A DNA stretch of 64,000 nucleotides from Tigriopus japonicus. Its lineage: Eukaryota > Arthropoda > Copepoda > Harpacticoida > Harpacticidae. Of the stretch, positions 1 through 10,964 are shown one piece after another. Position numbers and translations under genes: made by a program. The stretch is taken from the NCBI GenBank assembly GCA_010645155.1, contig JAAGOF010000220.1, positions 450,927-514,926 on the forward strand. The letters are read 5' to 3'. The notes under the pieces are model-generated. The model saw only the letters and a program-made list of their open reading frames with translations, was not told the origin of the DNA and ran no database searches. The number at the start of each line of letters is the position of its first letter. The stretch's first letter is position 1.

Positions 1-741
1 TGAAATTCGGATGGCAAGTTTATTCTTCGTTCATAGCAAATTTGGCAAACCTGTTAGCTGGGAAAAGTACTTGTACAAGCACCCAAGCTATGCCAAGCTT
101 CAGCAAGCCCAAGCATTGTGCCAATACATCTTGCCCAATCTCTTGTTTGCCCCCCATCACTAGTTTATGGACGTTCTTTTAGTTTGGAAGGCTGGCCGCG
201 TCGGAACGGTAATTCAGGGTCAGAGTCATAAAAATCCTAAATGTGCGTCCTTCGAAACCGATCATCAAAGCGGCTTGTGAGTTTGCTCAAATCAAAACCA
301 TGTAAATGTTTTTTTAAGTTAATTATGTGTTCATTGAATCAAGCGAGACAAGAGTGAGGATTCAAATTGGTCTACAAATAAAATTTGAACCCTGATTAGG
401 TCTGGCACTCCGACATAAATGTGAGGTTTGGTGAAAATTTGTTTTTTTTTTATTTCACTCTTACAGGAAGCCTGAGTACGTTTTAGCACATCTTAAAACA
501 CGTTGGACGTCGCAATATCGGTACATCGCACGTAATCACCAAAAATATCAGAATCACCTCGTTTTTTTAACAGCCATGAGCTTTTCAAGTTTCGGTCCAC
601 CTGCGCAATGCGACTTTATGTCCGCGATCTCACCTAGTATTAAAGAAGCAACAGGCAGGTACAAAATACGAAAAGCAAAATGCCGCAAACATCCATTCAA
701 TTTGCTTTGCATATCAACTGCACTACAAAAGTGTCCTTTTT
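1..741. other. No supported gene; AT-rich leader before LINE
   Basis: I see no coding region with family features here. The only long reading frame (554-922, minus) overlaps the LINE on the other strand and is its shadow. The 5' part of the LINE may begin in this stretch but no recognisable endonuclease motif is readable. Confidence 0.5.
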
Positions 742-2310
742 TTGAATAAATCCCCATTGCATCTGAAGACCCTGGGGATGTGGATCGCAGGAAGTTTAAG
801 CCGAATATACTCGGCATGCTTGACCACTTCAACGTTTCCCACGCTTTGGTTAAACTCGACCTTATTCTTCCTTTATAACCAAGGGGACCGATCCGACCCG
901 CGAAACTACCGCACCATCGCAATCCAAGACCCTTTTCTCGAAGTTTTTTCTTGGATTCTAAAGGCGCGATTGGCGCGTTTTGTGGAAAAGAAAGGCACGC
1001 TATCTCACCTACAGTTCGGTTTCACAAAAGGGAAAAACACCGTAGGAGCAATTGCACTTCTGAAAGAAGTGACTTCGCGAAGGCTAGCCATGAGGAAACG
1101 TACTTACGTGGCGTTTGTCGATTTTCGCAAAGCTTTTGACTTGATCAATCGGTCGAAGCTAATCGAAAAACTCCATCGCCTGGGTGTTCCCATGGCCTTT
1201 TCTAGACTACTCTTCAATATCCTCCAAGGCAAGGAACTATTTCTTCGATCGGGGAAAAGAATATCTTCTGCATTTACTTCGAACAGTGGAGTTCCTCAAG
1301 GTGATCCTTCGTCACCTATCCTTTTCAATCTGTTCATACATGATCTGCCTGACCAGCTCCACCATAATGGAATTGAGTTAGGGGAGATTGCCATACCTCT
1401 GATTATGTACGCCGACGATCCTGGCAAACTCGAAAGAAGACCTTCAAAATGCTTTGAACGATTTGGAAGCCTTTTGCTTGTCAAACGACCTCCAAGTAAA
1501 TGTGGCCAAAACGAAGATACTGGTGTTTCACAAAGGTCGTCTACCAAGCTGTGAATTTTCCATCAACGGACAACCCCTGGAGCGTGTAAATGAGTTCAAA
1601 TACCTTGGAGTAAGTTTCACATCACAGATGGTATCGTCTGGTCACCTTAGGGATTTAACTTCCAAAGCAAAGGCAAGGATAGGTTTTCTCTTTCCACGCC
1701 TTAATTTAAAGAACCTCCCTCTCCCTTTGGTCTTGCAGGTCTTCAAGATATTTATTCTTCCCATCTTTGAATACGCCCTTCCTGTTTGGATCACTTCACC
1801 CATTTCCCAAAATACCTGGAACGCAGCGGACTCTGTATTCTCAAAATATCTAGAACGTTATCTGGGAATCCCCTATTCTACCAATAATTCTATCACTTAT
1901 TTTGTCACTTCATCACATCCTCTCCGTCTTTGGCTGCTGAATATTGCAAGCAATGGAATCTCGGCTATTCAATTCGGGCATGGCTTTTCCGGTCTCCGGC
2001 TTGACCTCTTCAACAAACTCCCAATCCCTTCTTCGATAAACCTAATACCCTCCATACCTACTTACTTCTGGAGAAGTAAAACTTTGAAAGGCATCCCTTT
2101 AGATCCAGCACAACAGAGAAGGGAAATGAAGGAAATACTGGATTCGAACCATCACTTGAGGTGCTCAAAAGCAGAATACCATCCCAGCCCAACGGAAAGC
2201 TGTATTTGCTTGTTATGTGGGGAACATCTCCACCCATATCACGGCTTTTACTTTTGTGACCATATTGATGACTAATTGACATCGCAATAAATCAATGATA
2301 AAAAGAATAT
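742..2310 (+). pseudogene. Non-LTR retrotransposon (LINE) reverse transcriptase, frameshifted, with 3' tail
   Basis: Two overlapping plus-strand frames (742-1554 and 1454-2275) together make the reverse transcriptase and C-terminal part of a LINE. The first frame shows the usual RT blocks: SDPRNYRTIAI, then LQFGFTKGKNT, then FVDFRKAFDLI, then SGVPQGDPSSPILFNLF and the catalytic YADD at about 1408-1419. Just after YADD the frame is lost; the continuation (LQNALNDLEAFC, then NEFKYLGV) is in the frame of the second ORF. So a small indel broke the gene. The second frame ends with a cysteine/histidine-rich tail, CLLCGEHLHPYHGFYFCDH, and the element ends with a short catcgcaataaa tail. The same 3' end recurs at 14275-14370 and around 14775-16490. 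The protein would copy element RNA into target DNA; this copy is dead. The exact LINE clade is not assigned. Confidence 0.85.
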
Positions 2311-3332
2311 ATCTAGAATAAGTAGATGTAATCAAGGCATAAAAGTAGTTGATTGACACCACCGAATTATTTGTAAACAAGTGAAATCTCGATCTTCAAT
2401 GGAAAACTCGTCACACTTGAGAAATGAAGGCAGAATCAGATCTGCCTGGCCCGTTTAGTCGTGAATTCAAATTCTACCTCCAAGCAATGGAACCAAGCAA
2501 TGAAAAGAACACTGTCATGAGAAACCTATCGACTTTAAAAGACAAAATAAATTCTTAAATGAACAGTGAAACAAATCCTTGTTACCAGTCTTAGATAGGC
2601 CAAATACACCTCAATTCAATATCGACTATGATTTTGCTCCCCTCGTTCATTGGTCCGATTTAATGATTTTATTTAGCGTGGCAGCAAAGTTGAGCTTCAA
2701 TCAAAGATAAAAATGACAAGCAGCGTCATCTTGAGGTAGAAACGGTTGTGGGTGCTTATGTTTAGTCTTTGACCTTTATTTGTGATAACTCAGCATGGCT
2801 TTTTGATTTTTGGACACAATAATATCGTAGCTGAACTCTAAAAGACTCGAAATAAGAAGATAAATCGTCTTTAAGATGGAAGGTTCAATTTTGGCAACAA
2901 TTAGGCCTAGTGACGTCCAAGTCTTCATCGAAAAACACATGCAAACGCTTCATGTTGGCGATGTTGTAGTCGAGGTTAAAGAAATAAAAAAAAAATGAGC
3001 AGAAAAAAGGAAAATGGTTTATTTTTTGAGGAAAAGGTGTTGCAAACAAATAAAAATTTGCCAATACACGGTTTGTCATTTTTTTCAGTCGAGGATCAAA
3101 GGGTAGTGGTTGCAGACAATTGTGAATGCTGGTTACTCAAAATAGAATGCAAAGAAAAATCGCAATGAGATGACTTGAGGTTGTGGGTGATATTTGTAAT
3201 CTATTTGTCCATTGGTGTTTGCTGATTAAGATCACCTGCTTTTCAAATGATGACATGCATGAGTAATTAGGGAAGCTCAGTAAACATCAGCTAGGCCTGT
3301 TTGTTTCCCCTGTAGCTCGGTCATGGACTCTG
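2311..3332. other. No supported feature
   Basis: AT-rich DNA with only short unsupported reading frames. No repeat, RNA gene or splice-bounded exon was recognised. Confidence 0.5.
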
Positions 3333-3341
3333 GTGTCTCAT

Positions 3342-5554
3342 TCAAACACTTTTTCCGACACACGAATTTTTTCGACTGGCGGCAGAAAACGGAACCCTTT
3401 AGCTGCGTGAGTAATTTTACTAATGTTGCGTTAGTTTAAAAGTTGCGTAATAATAGTCTCTTCAAATCATTAAAAAAAGTAATCGAGTGAAACAGTTTTT
3501 CCGACACATGAATGGAATCTGAATTGATATAGAATTGGTAATGGAATAATTGATATAATTGATCATGACATTTCAATCTTATACTGACTTTACCGATTTG
3601 ATTATTATTCAAGACCGGTTCTAAGATTCTCCAAGGCCATTCAACTATTGACCAAGACCGATCCGAAGATCTAAAGATTAGTTCGTTATTATCCCGTTGT
3701 ACAGAAAAAATATGTATGAATCTTTTATGAAATGTCCCAAAACTATGCATATGAAACTTTTCTGACCCAGAAAACTACGAGGAACAACTTTGAAATGAAA
3801 CTAACTCAGGTCTAGATGAAAAGTTATATACCTGAAAAACTATTTCTTTTGGAAACTTAAGTCTAGTAGAATTAACTCAAGAAACTGTTGAATTGAATAT
3901 GATTTAGAATATGATAATCAGCTGCTGGTGTATTTTGAGAATGAACTTGTCTATCATTTACCCAACGCTCGTGGTATATGAAAACTTAAATTCCCAAGCA
4001 AATGTATTTTTTTTTTCTAAAAAGAATAAGTTTTGGTATGTTTCGTCTTAACAATTCAAAATGATAGTAGATCCTTATACACTCTTTTAAAAAAGATAGT
4101 TTAAGTGATGTTTTAGGTGTACCAAATTAAATGGTGCTGCAATTGGTTCCATTGATAAGAAACAAATGTTTAAGTGTTTAGTAATTTCCATCTAAACTTA
4201 AAACAAATTATTTAGTAGCATGATCCAAGACTGATTCGAATATTGTTCAAAATTGATTTGGATGTCATGAAAGATTGATACGAAAATCGTCTAAGATTGA
4301 TCCGGCTATTGTTCTAAAGTGGAACTTTTGTGAGTTCAATTCAGAGACTGTCCAAGACGGATTTGAAGATAAATTAGACTTTTAGACAGTATTATCGGGA
4401 TTGGTCATGGACGAAATCACAATTGGTTTTACAAAATATCAGAATCAATCTTGAATAACATCTGAATCAATAAAGACCAACTTTCAAATGGTTCTTGAAC
4501 AAGTTCCAGATTGAAAGTTGGTAAACACCGATCTGAAAACTGCCCAAGGGTTTGAAGATTCTCCAAGTCCCATCCAAAGCTTGCGCAAGAATAATTAAAA
4601 AGTTATCAAAGTATTTCCTGACGAAGTCTTGCGCAATATCTAAAATGGGTGTGAATAATTTTGGAATCGGTCTTAGACAACATGTAAATTAGTTTTGGAT
4701 AATACCTGAATTGGTCTTGAGAAATATTAAAATTGGTTTTGAATGATATCGGAATCGGTCTTCTGAATCAATCTTGAAAAATGATCTGGAACAAGTTCCC
4801 GATTTGAAAGTTATTCAAAGCTAATCCAGAAATGCACAAATATTCAGATATTCTAACCGTCAAGTCTTGAGTTATAAGTTCCAGATCAATCTTTAGGAAT
4901 ATTCAGCTTGTAAAGAGAGTAAATGATAAATAGTAATAAAAGTGATAAATAAAAAAGTAAAATAGTGATAAATAGTAATAAAATAGTTTATATAATTGAT
5001 GTTTATATGAAATTTGATCTACCAATGAGTTACTGTTAACAATAAACTGTTGGCAGATCTGTACAACCCTTGAATAATGGGTTGGTCAGGAATAGTGTAA
5101 GATAAATGTCATTTGTGTTTTTTCCTTCATCTTTATTTTGGTTGTCTTTTTCTTGGGAACCACTTACAAGAACGATAATCAACGGTGAATATGCCTATGG
5201 TTGAATGGATCAGACTGTTGTTCCAGGTTCTCTCTATCAATTGAATACTTGATTTGACTTTTGCCACCTTCAATTTGGGCGGCGCGATTATTGATTTATA
5301 ATGATTTAGATCGCAATTGATGATTGTGATTGATTGAACTTAGTCAGTACAAGAATGAAAATCAATATTAATTACATATAAATTGGGATTCCATTTAGTT
5401 TTCGAACAAACTGTTTTACTCGATTACTTTTTTAATGATTCGAACGGTTGCAACTTTTAACCTAACGCAACATTAGTAAAAATACTCACGCAACTAAAGG
5501 GTTCCGTTTTCTGCCGCCAGTCGAAAAAATTCGTGTGTCGGAAAAACTGTTTGA
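3342..5554. mobile_element. 2.2-kb long-TIR DNA transposon, 9-bp TSD (Mutator-like?)
   Basis: The ends are inverted copies of about 165 bp. Left starts tcaaacactttttccgacac; right ends with its complement, and both carry the same inner block around cgactggcggcagaaaacgg. A 9-bp direct repeat gtgtctcat flanks the element (3333-3341 and 5555-5563). Long TIRs with a 9-bp target duplication are typical of Mutator-like elements, but no transposase is readable, so the superfamily is inferred only. The interior is AT-rich and made partly of degenerate units of about 20-30 bp around the word aagattgat, for example 4225-4320. The element is non-autonomous. Confidence 0.75.
3600..4880. repeat. Degenerate short tandem repeats inside long-TIR element
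   Basis: Many diverged units built on aagattgat / gaccgattc / ttggtcttga recur through this stretch, on one strand and then on the complement. Period is irregular, about 20-30 bp. Best seen at 4225-4320, where four units follow one another. Confidence 0.5.
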
Positions 5555-5737
5555 GTGTCTCATAGCTTCACTAAAGTTCTGCGCTCGCATCTCATTCTCG
5601 GCCGTTTGTTCCAGAGCGACTGACCGTCCGAAATATTTGATCGAGCGCAGAACAGAAAAGAACAGAATCACCACAAAATGGGGGCGCAACACTACAGAGC
5701 ACAAAATCAACAACCTTTCTTCTCACTGTGCTTATCC

Positions 5738-5902
5738 AGGAACCACTGTACTTCAAGACGAATTTCAAAAATACACACTAGGTCCAAACACTGCACTAAA
5801 ATGTGAGGTTTTTGCAACAAATATATTGTTCCGTTAAATTTCCATTGTACTAATCGGACCTAGTGTGTATTTTGAAAGTAATCCTGGCTTGAGCCATCCT
5901 TG
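5738..5902. mobile_element. 165-bp hAT-type MITE
   Basis: The element begins aggaaccactgtacttcaag and ends gcttgagccatccttg, with a perfect 8-bp flanking repeat gcttatcc (5730-5737 and 5903-5910). A second copy of exactly the same length lies in inverted orientation at 60563-60727 with its own 8-bp duplication ggtcttga. The ends are imperfectly inverted; the inner part around aaaatacacactaggtcc is a good inverted repeat. The 8-bp duplication points to hAT. Confidence 0.8.
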
Positions 5903-5908
5903 GCTTAT

Positions 5909-6274
5909 CCAATAGAGGTTGTGAAGAATTGATTGTTGTCTTTCGCTATGGACGCTGCCAAGACCTGCCGCGTAGACATCACTGTAGGCCAGCCAGCACT
6001 GTCCAGGCACTTAGAAAGAGACAAATTACCTAATATTTCAAGTAAATTTGTCAACAATGTCACCAACCAATGTCCTTTTCCATCGGTAAACAATTTTGAT
6101 ACTTATTTATCAGAACAATATCACACATATTACGAAATAGTTAAAATTATGTTGAGTTTTGTCTCTTCCCGAGTGCATGGACAATTCTGGCTGGCCTTTA
6201 GCGAAATCTACGCGGCAGGTTGGTGGGGCGGGAATAGAGGGGGACAACAAACAATTCTTCACAACCTCTATTGG
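5909..6274. mobile_element. 366-bp palindromic MITE with ~115-bp TIRs
   Basis: The left arm starts ccaatagaggttgtgaagaa and the right arm ends with its complement. Similarity runs about 115 bp inward through the shared block ctgccgcgtaga and ggccagccag. Flanks carry a 3-bp direct repeat, tat. The left edge touches the hAT MITE at 5738-5902, whose target duplication overlaps the first two bases. The reading frame 5933-6319 across it has no family features and is rejected as a gene. Confidence 0.65.
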
Positions 6275-6738
6275 TATTTCATGCCTTGGAGGTTATTGCG
6301 TCACATTATTGGACTTTAATTGATTGATTAATGTATTTGATGACACTGTCCCATTCATCAATCTTGATTTCTTAATGCATTAATAACAGAATACAATCGA
6401 ATCTCATTTTAAGCAACTTTTCCGTCAGGTGCAAAATGTTGCTTCTATCGAGATTTTTCAATACAAGACTCTCGCAGTTCAAAAGGTGGAATGTAGCTAG
6501 TGCTATAGTACTAGGAGAACCCGATTTATGTCGTACATTCTTTTGCTTTTTATGCAAGTTTTATAAGTGTATGGTGTTTCTTTTTCATTTCATTCTGTAG
6601 CCATTTATTCCAACTTTCAAAGTTGTCTTCTTGCAAAACACCAAAATTGCTTTGGTTTGTCACAATGGTGTTCAAAAAAAATAAGCCTGAAAGCTTCCCC
6701 GTCACCTATTTGAAGGTCTGAAATTGATCACTCTGATA
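6275..6738. other. No supported feature
   Basis: AT-rich spacer with no reading frame, exon or repeat that I can support. Confidence 0.5.
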
Positions 6739-7603
6739 CAGGGTGGGCATTTGATTTTTGGACATTTTGTCCACCCCTGTCCAAAAGGTGTCCAAAAGTG
6801 TCCAAAAATAAGGCTGTCCAAAAATAGAAGTGTCCAAAAGTGTCCAGAAATAGTAATTCGAAAAATAATGGTTAAAAAACATTTTTAGAATAACATTCTA
6901 CAAACTTTCTCTCCAAAATAAACGTCACTTGACGAAATCTAAGTAAGAATAAGTCAATTCAGCATAAGAAACTTACACATTATAATTTTTATAACACATT
7001 ATACATTAAATGAGCCAATAACTTGAAGGCCAAACTGGACATTTGAACTTTCCACTCTTTTCATTTGACCACCGAGCATCGTCCAAAATGTGGGAAAGAA
7101 TGATTGACTGAAGGAATGAACGAACAAACGAATGTGAGACTGGGACTAATAATAACAAGCTCACACCACACTTCATGTTAAACATAGTATGCGAGTACAT
7201 TTTAAAGCTAATTGTGTCTTGATTTGTGACAAGAGAAGGTTACTTAGTATTTTGATTTATTTTCCAAAGTTTATCATTGTTGCAAGTGTTTCCCATCCAA
7301 GAGGCAAGATGTCTTTTGACCTGACTGTCCAAAAAATGTTAACTAAAATAAAGCACACTCAAACTGATATCAGATTACAATGTGGGTTTTGTGGGTTGTT
7401 TTACTATTAAAAAAGACAAGACTCTTGTTTACAGATGAGGTAATAAAATGTAAATCTTGAAACATTTTGAACAGTTACACACGTTTTACCATATTGTATA
7501 AACAAAACATTTATTTTTTTAACAAGTTATTAACAAGTTATCATGGCAAAGATTATTTCTCCAAGTAATGTTCCCATTAATAGAACTATTTTTGTTTGAC
7601 AGA
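6739..7603. mobile_element. hAT-like element, copy 1, right end missing
   Basis: It starts with the family TIR cagggtgggcatttgatttt and is collinear with the element at 19525-20927: subterminal gtccaaaa repeats, then ccactcttttcatttgac, then aaataaagcacactcaa. Similarity stops near 7603 and the inverted terminus is absent, so this is a truncated copy. No transposase is encoded. Confidence 0.75.
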
Positions 7604-7863
7604 AAAAAATGAAAGAAAAAGAACAATTTTGACATCGTGATTGGTAAATTGTCTAACTTATTTAAGGACAAACAACTTTTTAAAAACTTTTAGCTTTCCA
7701 CGCTTTCATATTGATGAAGATTTTGTTATATTTTGTCTCAACTGCAAATCTTTTATTCTCAGTTTGACCTTAAATTACCTCAAATTTGAGATACTTTCTT
7801 GGGTTGCTTGCTTATTTTCCACTAGGTTTTTTAGAAGACCCAGAAATTTGTTTCACTCTCAAG

Positions 7864-9092
7864 CAGGGTGGGCATTTTTCGACATCGAGAGAATTTTGGA
7901 CACCCTAGTGTCCAAAAGTGTCCAAAAGTGTCCAAAAATACCCAAAAGGTGTCCAAAAATCCCCAGAAGGTGTCCAAAAATCCCCAGAAGTAGTCCAAAA
8001 ATCCCAGAAGGTGTCCAAAAATCCCCAAAAGATGTCCCAAAGTGTCCAGAAGTCCAACAAACGTTAAACATAAAAGAAAGTTGTACAAATCAGACGAAAA
8101 ACCAGTTACACTACATAAGTAATTGAATTCTAAAGAATGCATGGTTGTACACTTAAACACAAATAGTTTTATTAATGGAAAAATTACTTGGAGAAATAAA
8201 CTTTGCAATGATTACTTCAATCCTTGGTCATGAGGCTATTTGCCTCACTAATTACAATAATATCATTTATATATTTGTAAAACGTAAGAACAATTTGCAT
8301 GTTTTGTCTATACAATATGATGAATGTAAATCTTGAAACATTTTGAACAGTTACACACATTATTTCCTCAAGTGTAAACAAGAGTCTTCTCTTTATTAAA
8401 TTGTAAATCATCACTGCTTAAGTTCTTTGGCAAAAGCATTTCAATACCCACATTGCAATCTGATATCAATTTGAGTGTGCTTTATTTTAGTTCACATTTT
8501 TTTGGACAGTCAGTTCAAAAGACTTCTTGACTCTTGGAAGGGAAACACTTGCAACAATGATAAACTTTGGAATATAAATCAAAATACTAAGTAACCTTCT
8601 CTTGTTACAACATAATCAAGCCACAATTAGCTTTAAAATGTACTCCCATACTATGTTGAACATGAAGTGTGGTGTGAGCGTGTTATTAGTAGTCCCAGTC
8701 TCACATTCATTTGTCCGTTGCTTCGTTTGTTCATTCCTTCAGTCGATCATTCTTTCCCACGTTTTGGACGACGCTCGGTAGTCAAATGAAAAGAGTGGAA
8801 AGTTCAAATATCCAGTTTGGCCTTCAAGTAATTGGCTCATTTAATGTATTATGTGTAAGTTTATTTTTGCTGAATTGACTTATTCTTGCTTAGATTTCGT
8901 CAATTGACGTTTATTTTGGAAAGAAAGTTTGAAGAATGTTATTCTAAGAATGTTTTTAAACATTATTTTGCGAATTATTATTTTTGGACACTTTTGGACA
9001 CTCTTATTTTTGGACACCCTTATTTTTGGACACTTCTGGACACCTTTTGGACAGGGGTGGACAAAATGTCCAAAAATCAAATGCCCACCCTG
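7864..9092. mobile_element. hAT-like element, copy 2; left inversion breakpoint
   Basis: Ends are cagggtgggcatttttcgac and its complement type aaatcaaatgcccaccctg. Both subterminal regions contain repeats of gtccaaaa with cccagaag spacers, forming a minisatellite of about 24 bp at 7905-8045. Flanks do not match each other: ctctcaag on the left (7856-7863), gtcaggaa on the right (9093-9100). Both are reverse complements of the flanks of copy 3. Reading frames across the repeats (such as IFGHFWTLL runs) are repeat artefacts. Confidence 0.85.
7905..8045. repeat. Subterminal minisatellite of the hAT-like family
   Basis: About six units of the form gtccaaaaatccccagaagg, period near 20-24 bp. The same array is inverted at 20705-20885 in copy 3. 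Arrays of short subterminal motifs are known transposase-binding regions in hAT elements; that role here is inference. Confidence 0.75.
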
Positions 9093-9600
9093 GTCAGGAA
9101 TAGTGATGTCGTTTAAACGCCGTTAATCACCGCAGATTCGGGGACTGCCATCAGGTTTCTCCACTACATGTAAAGGGTTAGACCATGGGCTGTCTGAACG
9201 TCGGGCCACTTCCATACCCTCCATACGATCGAACTCCTCCCGAGAGATTGCCAGGTTCTCTGGGGAGAGTCTGCGCACTCGGGCTCGAATTGGGGAACCA
9301 GTAGTTGGAATGCGATGTGTCACACCATGTTTCACAGAAATGTTTGAGAAGTTTGGAACGGTGATGGATGGAAACTAGGCCAAAAGACGAACGTAGACGC
9401 TGTCAGACATGGAAAGTGCCTCCAAACTGGGGGCCATCGAGTTTAATGAAAGGTTGAATGGCACAGTTTCAAATGTATCTTTGTTGACGAGTTGTTGCCC
9501 TCGAATGTCAACCAACAATCCGGAATGGCGCAAAAAGTCGGCCCCCAACGCAATAAAACATTCATTCATTCAGAAGAAATATTATCATATGTAAAAAGGG
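9093..9600 (-). pseudogene. Gypsy element 2, protease-to-RT start fragment
   Basis: Minus-strand frames give a Gypsy pol fragment: a protease-end block with LGADFLRHSGLLVD (9375-9569) and an RT start KHGVTHRIPTTGSPIRARVR, then NPLHVVEKPDGSPRICGD (9123-9335). After ICGD comes a stop, and then the frame reaches IPD at the edge of hAT copy 2. The RT resumes in the opposite orientation at 20928 with the same target octamer and [12 protein letters not shown]. So this is the 5' half of one pol gene split by an hAT insertion and then by inversion. It is not functional. Confidence 0.85.
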
Positions 9601-9879
9601 CTGTTGAATCACAGAATGAAGAATTGATTAGGAAATTTGTTGTTCTTCTAGGTCGTGTGACACAATTTCATTTCAAAATTTGTGAATGACAATCTTGATT
9701 GGAAGAAGATTGTAGTGAAACGAAATAAAGAAACTAAAACAGTACAATTCAGAAGAGATAGAGGCAGCCCATGGGGTTCATGTATATAACCATACATTTA
9801 TATTATATTCATTTATTTATTTTGGACGCCTTGACATGACCCAGACTCGCAAAAAAATATTCAATGAACAGATTAGGAG
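9601..9879. other. Spacer between Gypsy remnants
   Basis: No supported coding content. Probably remaining Gypsy or LTR-element flank. Confidence 0.3.
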
Positions 9880-10032
9880 ATCCATGACGGGAGCGGGATC
9901 TGGAGATTTGGGATCCAGAGTTGTGGGATGCAGAATTGCGGGTTCCAAATTTGCGGGATTCAGAGATGTGGGATCCAGAGATGCAAGATCTGGAGGTTTG
10001 GAATCTGGGGTGTGGAATCATGAGATGTGACG
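9880..10032 (+). repeat. G-rich tandem repeats abutting the LTR
   Basis: Degenerate units of about 12-24 bp built on gggatccagagatg run directly into the LTR at 10033. The complementary C-rich version of this array occurs at 17160-17340 beside a related LTR-element fragment. I read it as the internal part of a small non-autonomous LTR element. Confidence 0.6.
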
Positions 10033-10159
10033 TGTAGCTCCTGCTCGCTAACCTTGCACTCGTGCTCAACCTCGATCCTTGTCTTCTTGTTCCTATTTGA
10101 GATAATAAAAATGCATTCTATTTTTGGATATATTAAAAGCAACTAGTAGTTCGCTTTAT
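10033..10159 (+). repeat. LTR (127 bp) upstream of the Gypsy element
   Basis: Starts tgtagctcctgctcgctaac, contains an aataaa polyadenylation-like word (in gataataaaaatgc), and ends directly before a tggtgacccc primer-binding site. This position and content fit a sense-oriented 5' LTR. Its first roughly 100 bp recur downstream of pol, but inverted (13934-14035). Confidence 0.75.
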
Positions 10160-10170
10160 TGGTGACCCCT
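10160..10170 (+). promoter_or_regulatory. Primer-binding site, tRNA-Trp type
   Basis: tggtgacccct directly follows the LTR. It matches the complement of the 3' end of tRNA-Trp. Use of tRNA-Trp is established for the CsRn1 lineage of Gypsy elements. Confidence 0.7.
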
Positions 10171-10211
10171 ACACTTGAATCAAGCGTTCTCTTGATTCCC
10201 TTCAACCGAAC

Positions 10212-10964
10212 ATGCAAGAAGTGAAAGATATTTCCAAATCTCTCACCCCTCCAGAAGATTATTCTTCCATTTCGGTGTTGTCTCGAGTCGCCGTGAAACT
10301 ACCGGTTTTTTGGTCGGCCCAGCCAAAAATTTGGTTCGCACAAGCAGAGGCTCAATTTGCTCTGCGAAAAATTACCGTGGACGACACCAAATATTACTAT
10401 CTTGTGGGCGCCTTGGATCAAGAGGCCGCGTTACGAGTGGCCGACTTCATCTACGATCCTCCGGAGGTGGACAAATATGCATCTCTCAAGAACCGTCTTT
10501 TGGCCACATTCACTTTGTCCCGGTACCAGATGTCTCAAAAGCTCCTTGGGATGGCCCCGTTAGGTGATCGCCGTCCTTCTCAGCTAATGGATGAAATGTT
10601 AGCTCTACTTGGTGGACATCAACCTTGCTCTCTATTCTTTACCATATTCATGGATTTATTACCTCCAACAATTCGTCCACATTTGGTTCCACTCATGGAA
10701 ACAACAACAGCGCGTGATTTGGCTTTGGCAGCAGACGGTTTAATGTCCTCTGGCATCACAACAATTTCTGCTATCCGAAAAAAATTCGACAAGCCGGGGG
10801 CGGGTTCGTCGAAAAATGGAACTCCGGCTGCAAAGGAATGGTGTCGTCTTCATCGGAAGTTTGGAAACAAAGCTTTCCACTGCGAATCACCCTGTTCATT
10901 CAGCCAAACCCGTGGCTCGCCAATCAATTCGGTCCAGGGAAACGGGGAGTCCGACCATCTTTAA
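10212..10964 (+). CDS. Gypsy (CsRn1-like) gag protein
   Basis: A 250-residue gag-type protein starting 42 bp after the primer-binding site. It would form the particle shell and bind element RNA. The middle (about residues 30-190) has the helical gag look with [14 protein letters not shown], the conserved start of CsRn1-lineage gag. A zinc-binding motif sits near the C-terminus: C211, H214, C224, C228, a CHCC spacing rather than the usual CCHC knuckle. CHCC is known as a hallmark of CsRn1-type elements. The stop at 10964 lies within the pol ORF, which is in the -1 frame. The last codons contain the slippery heptamer. The reading frame is intact. Confidence 0.85.
   Translation: MQEVKDISKSLTPPEDYSSISVLSRVAVKLPVFWSAQPKIWFAQAEAQFALRKITVDDTKYYYLVGALDQEAALRVADFIYDPPEVDKYASLKNRLLATFTLSRYQMSQKLLGMAPLGDRRPSQLMDEMLALLGGHQPCSLFFTIFMDLLPPTIRPHLVPLMETTTARDLALAADGLMSSGITTISAIRKKFDKPGAGSSKNGTPAAKEWCRLHRKFGNKAFHCESPCSFSQTRGSPINSVQGNGESDHL

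Noticed and set aside
5933..6319. 128-codon ORF as a host gene
   Set aside because: It runs through both arms of a palindromic MITE and has no domain or splice support.
7905..8045. CRISPR-like array
   Set aside because: Units are contiguous and degenerate with no unique spacers, and the context is a eukaryotic transposon.
7831..8208. Open frames reading [13 protein letters not shown] or KCPKIP-type repeats as genes
   Set aside because: They are translations of the hAT subterminal minisatellite, occur in several frames and both strands, and have no other support. The same applies at 8880-9126, 19456-19747 and 20552-20930.
10838..10942. ATG at 10838 as the real start of pol
   Set aside because: It lies inside gag with no separate promoter, and a frameshift signal lies exactly where fusion is expected.
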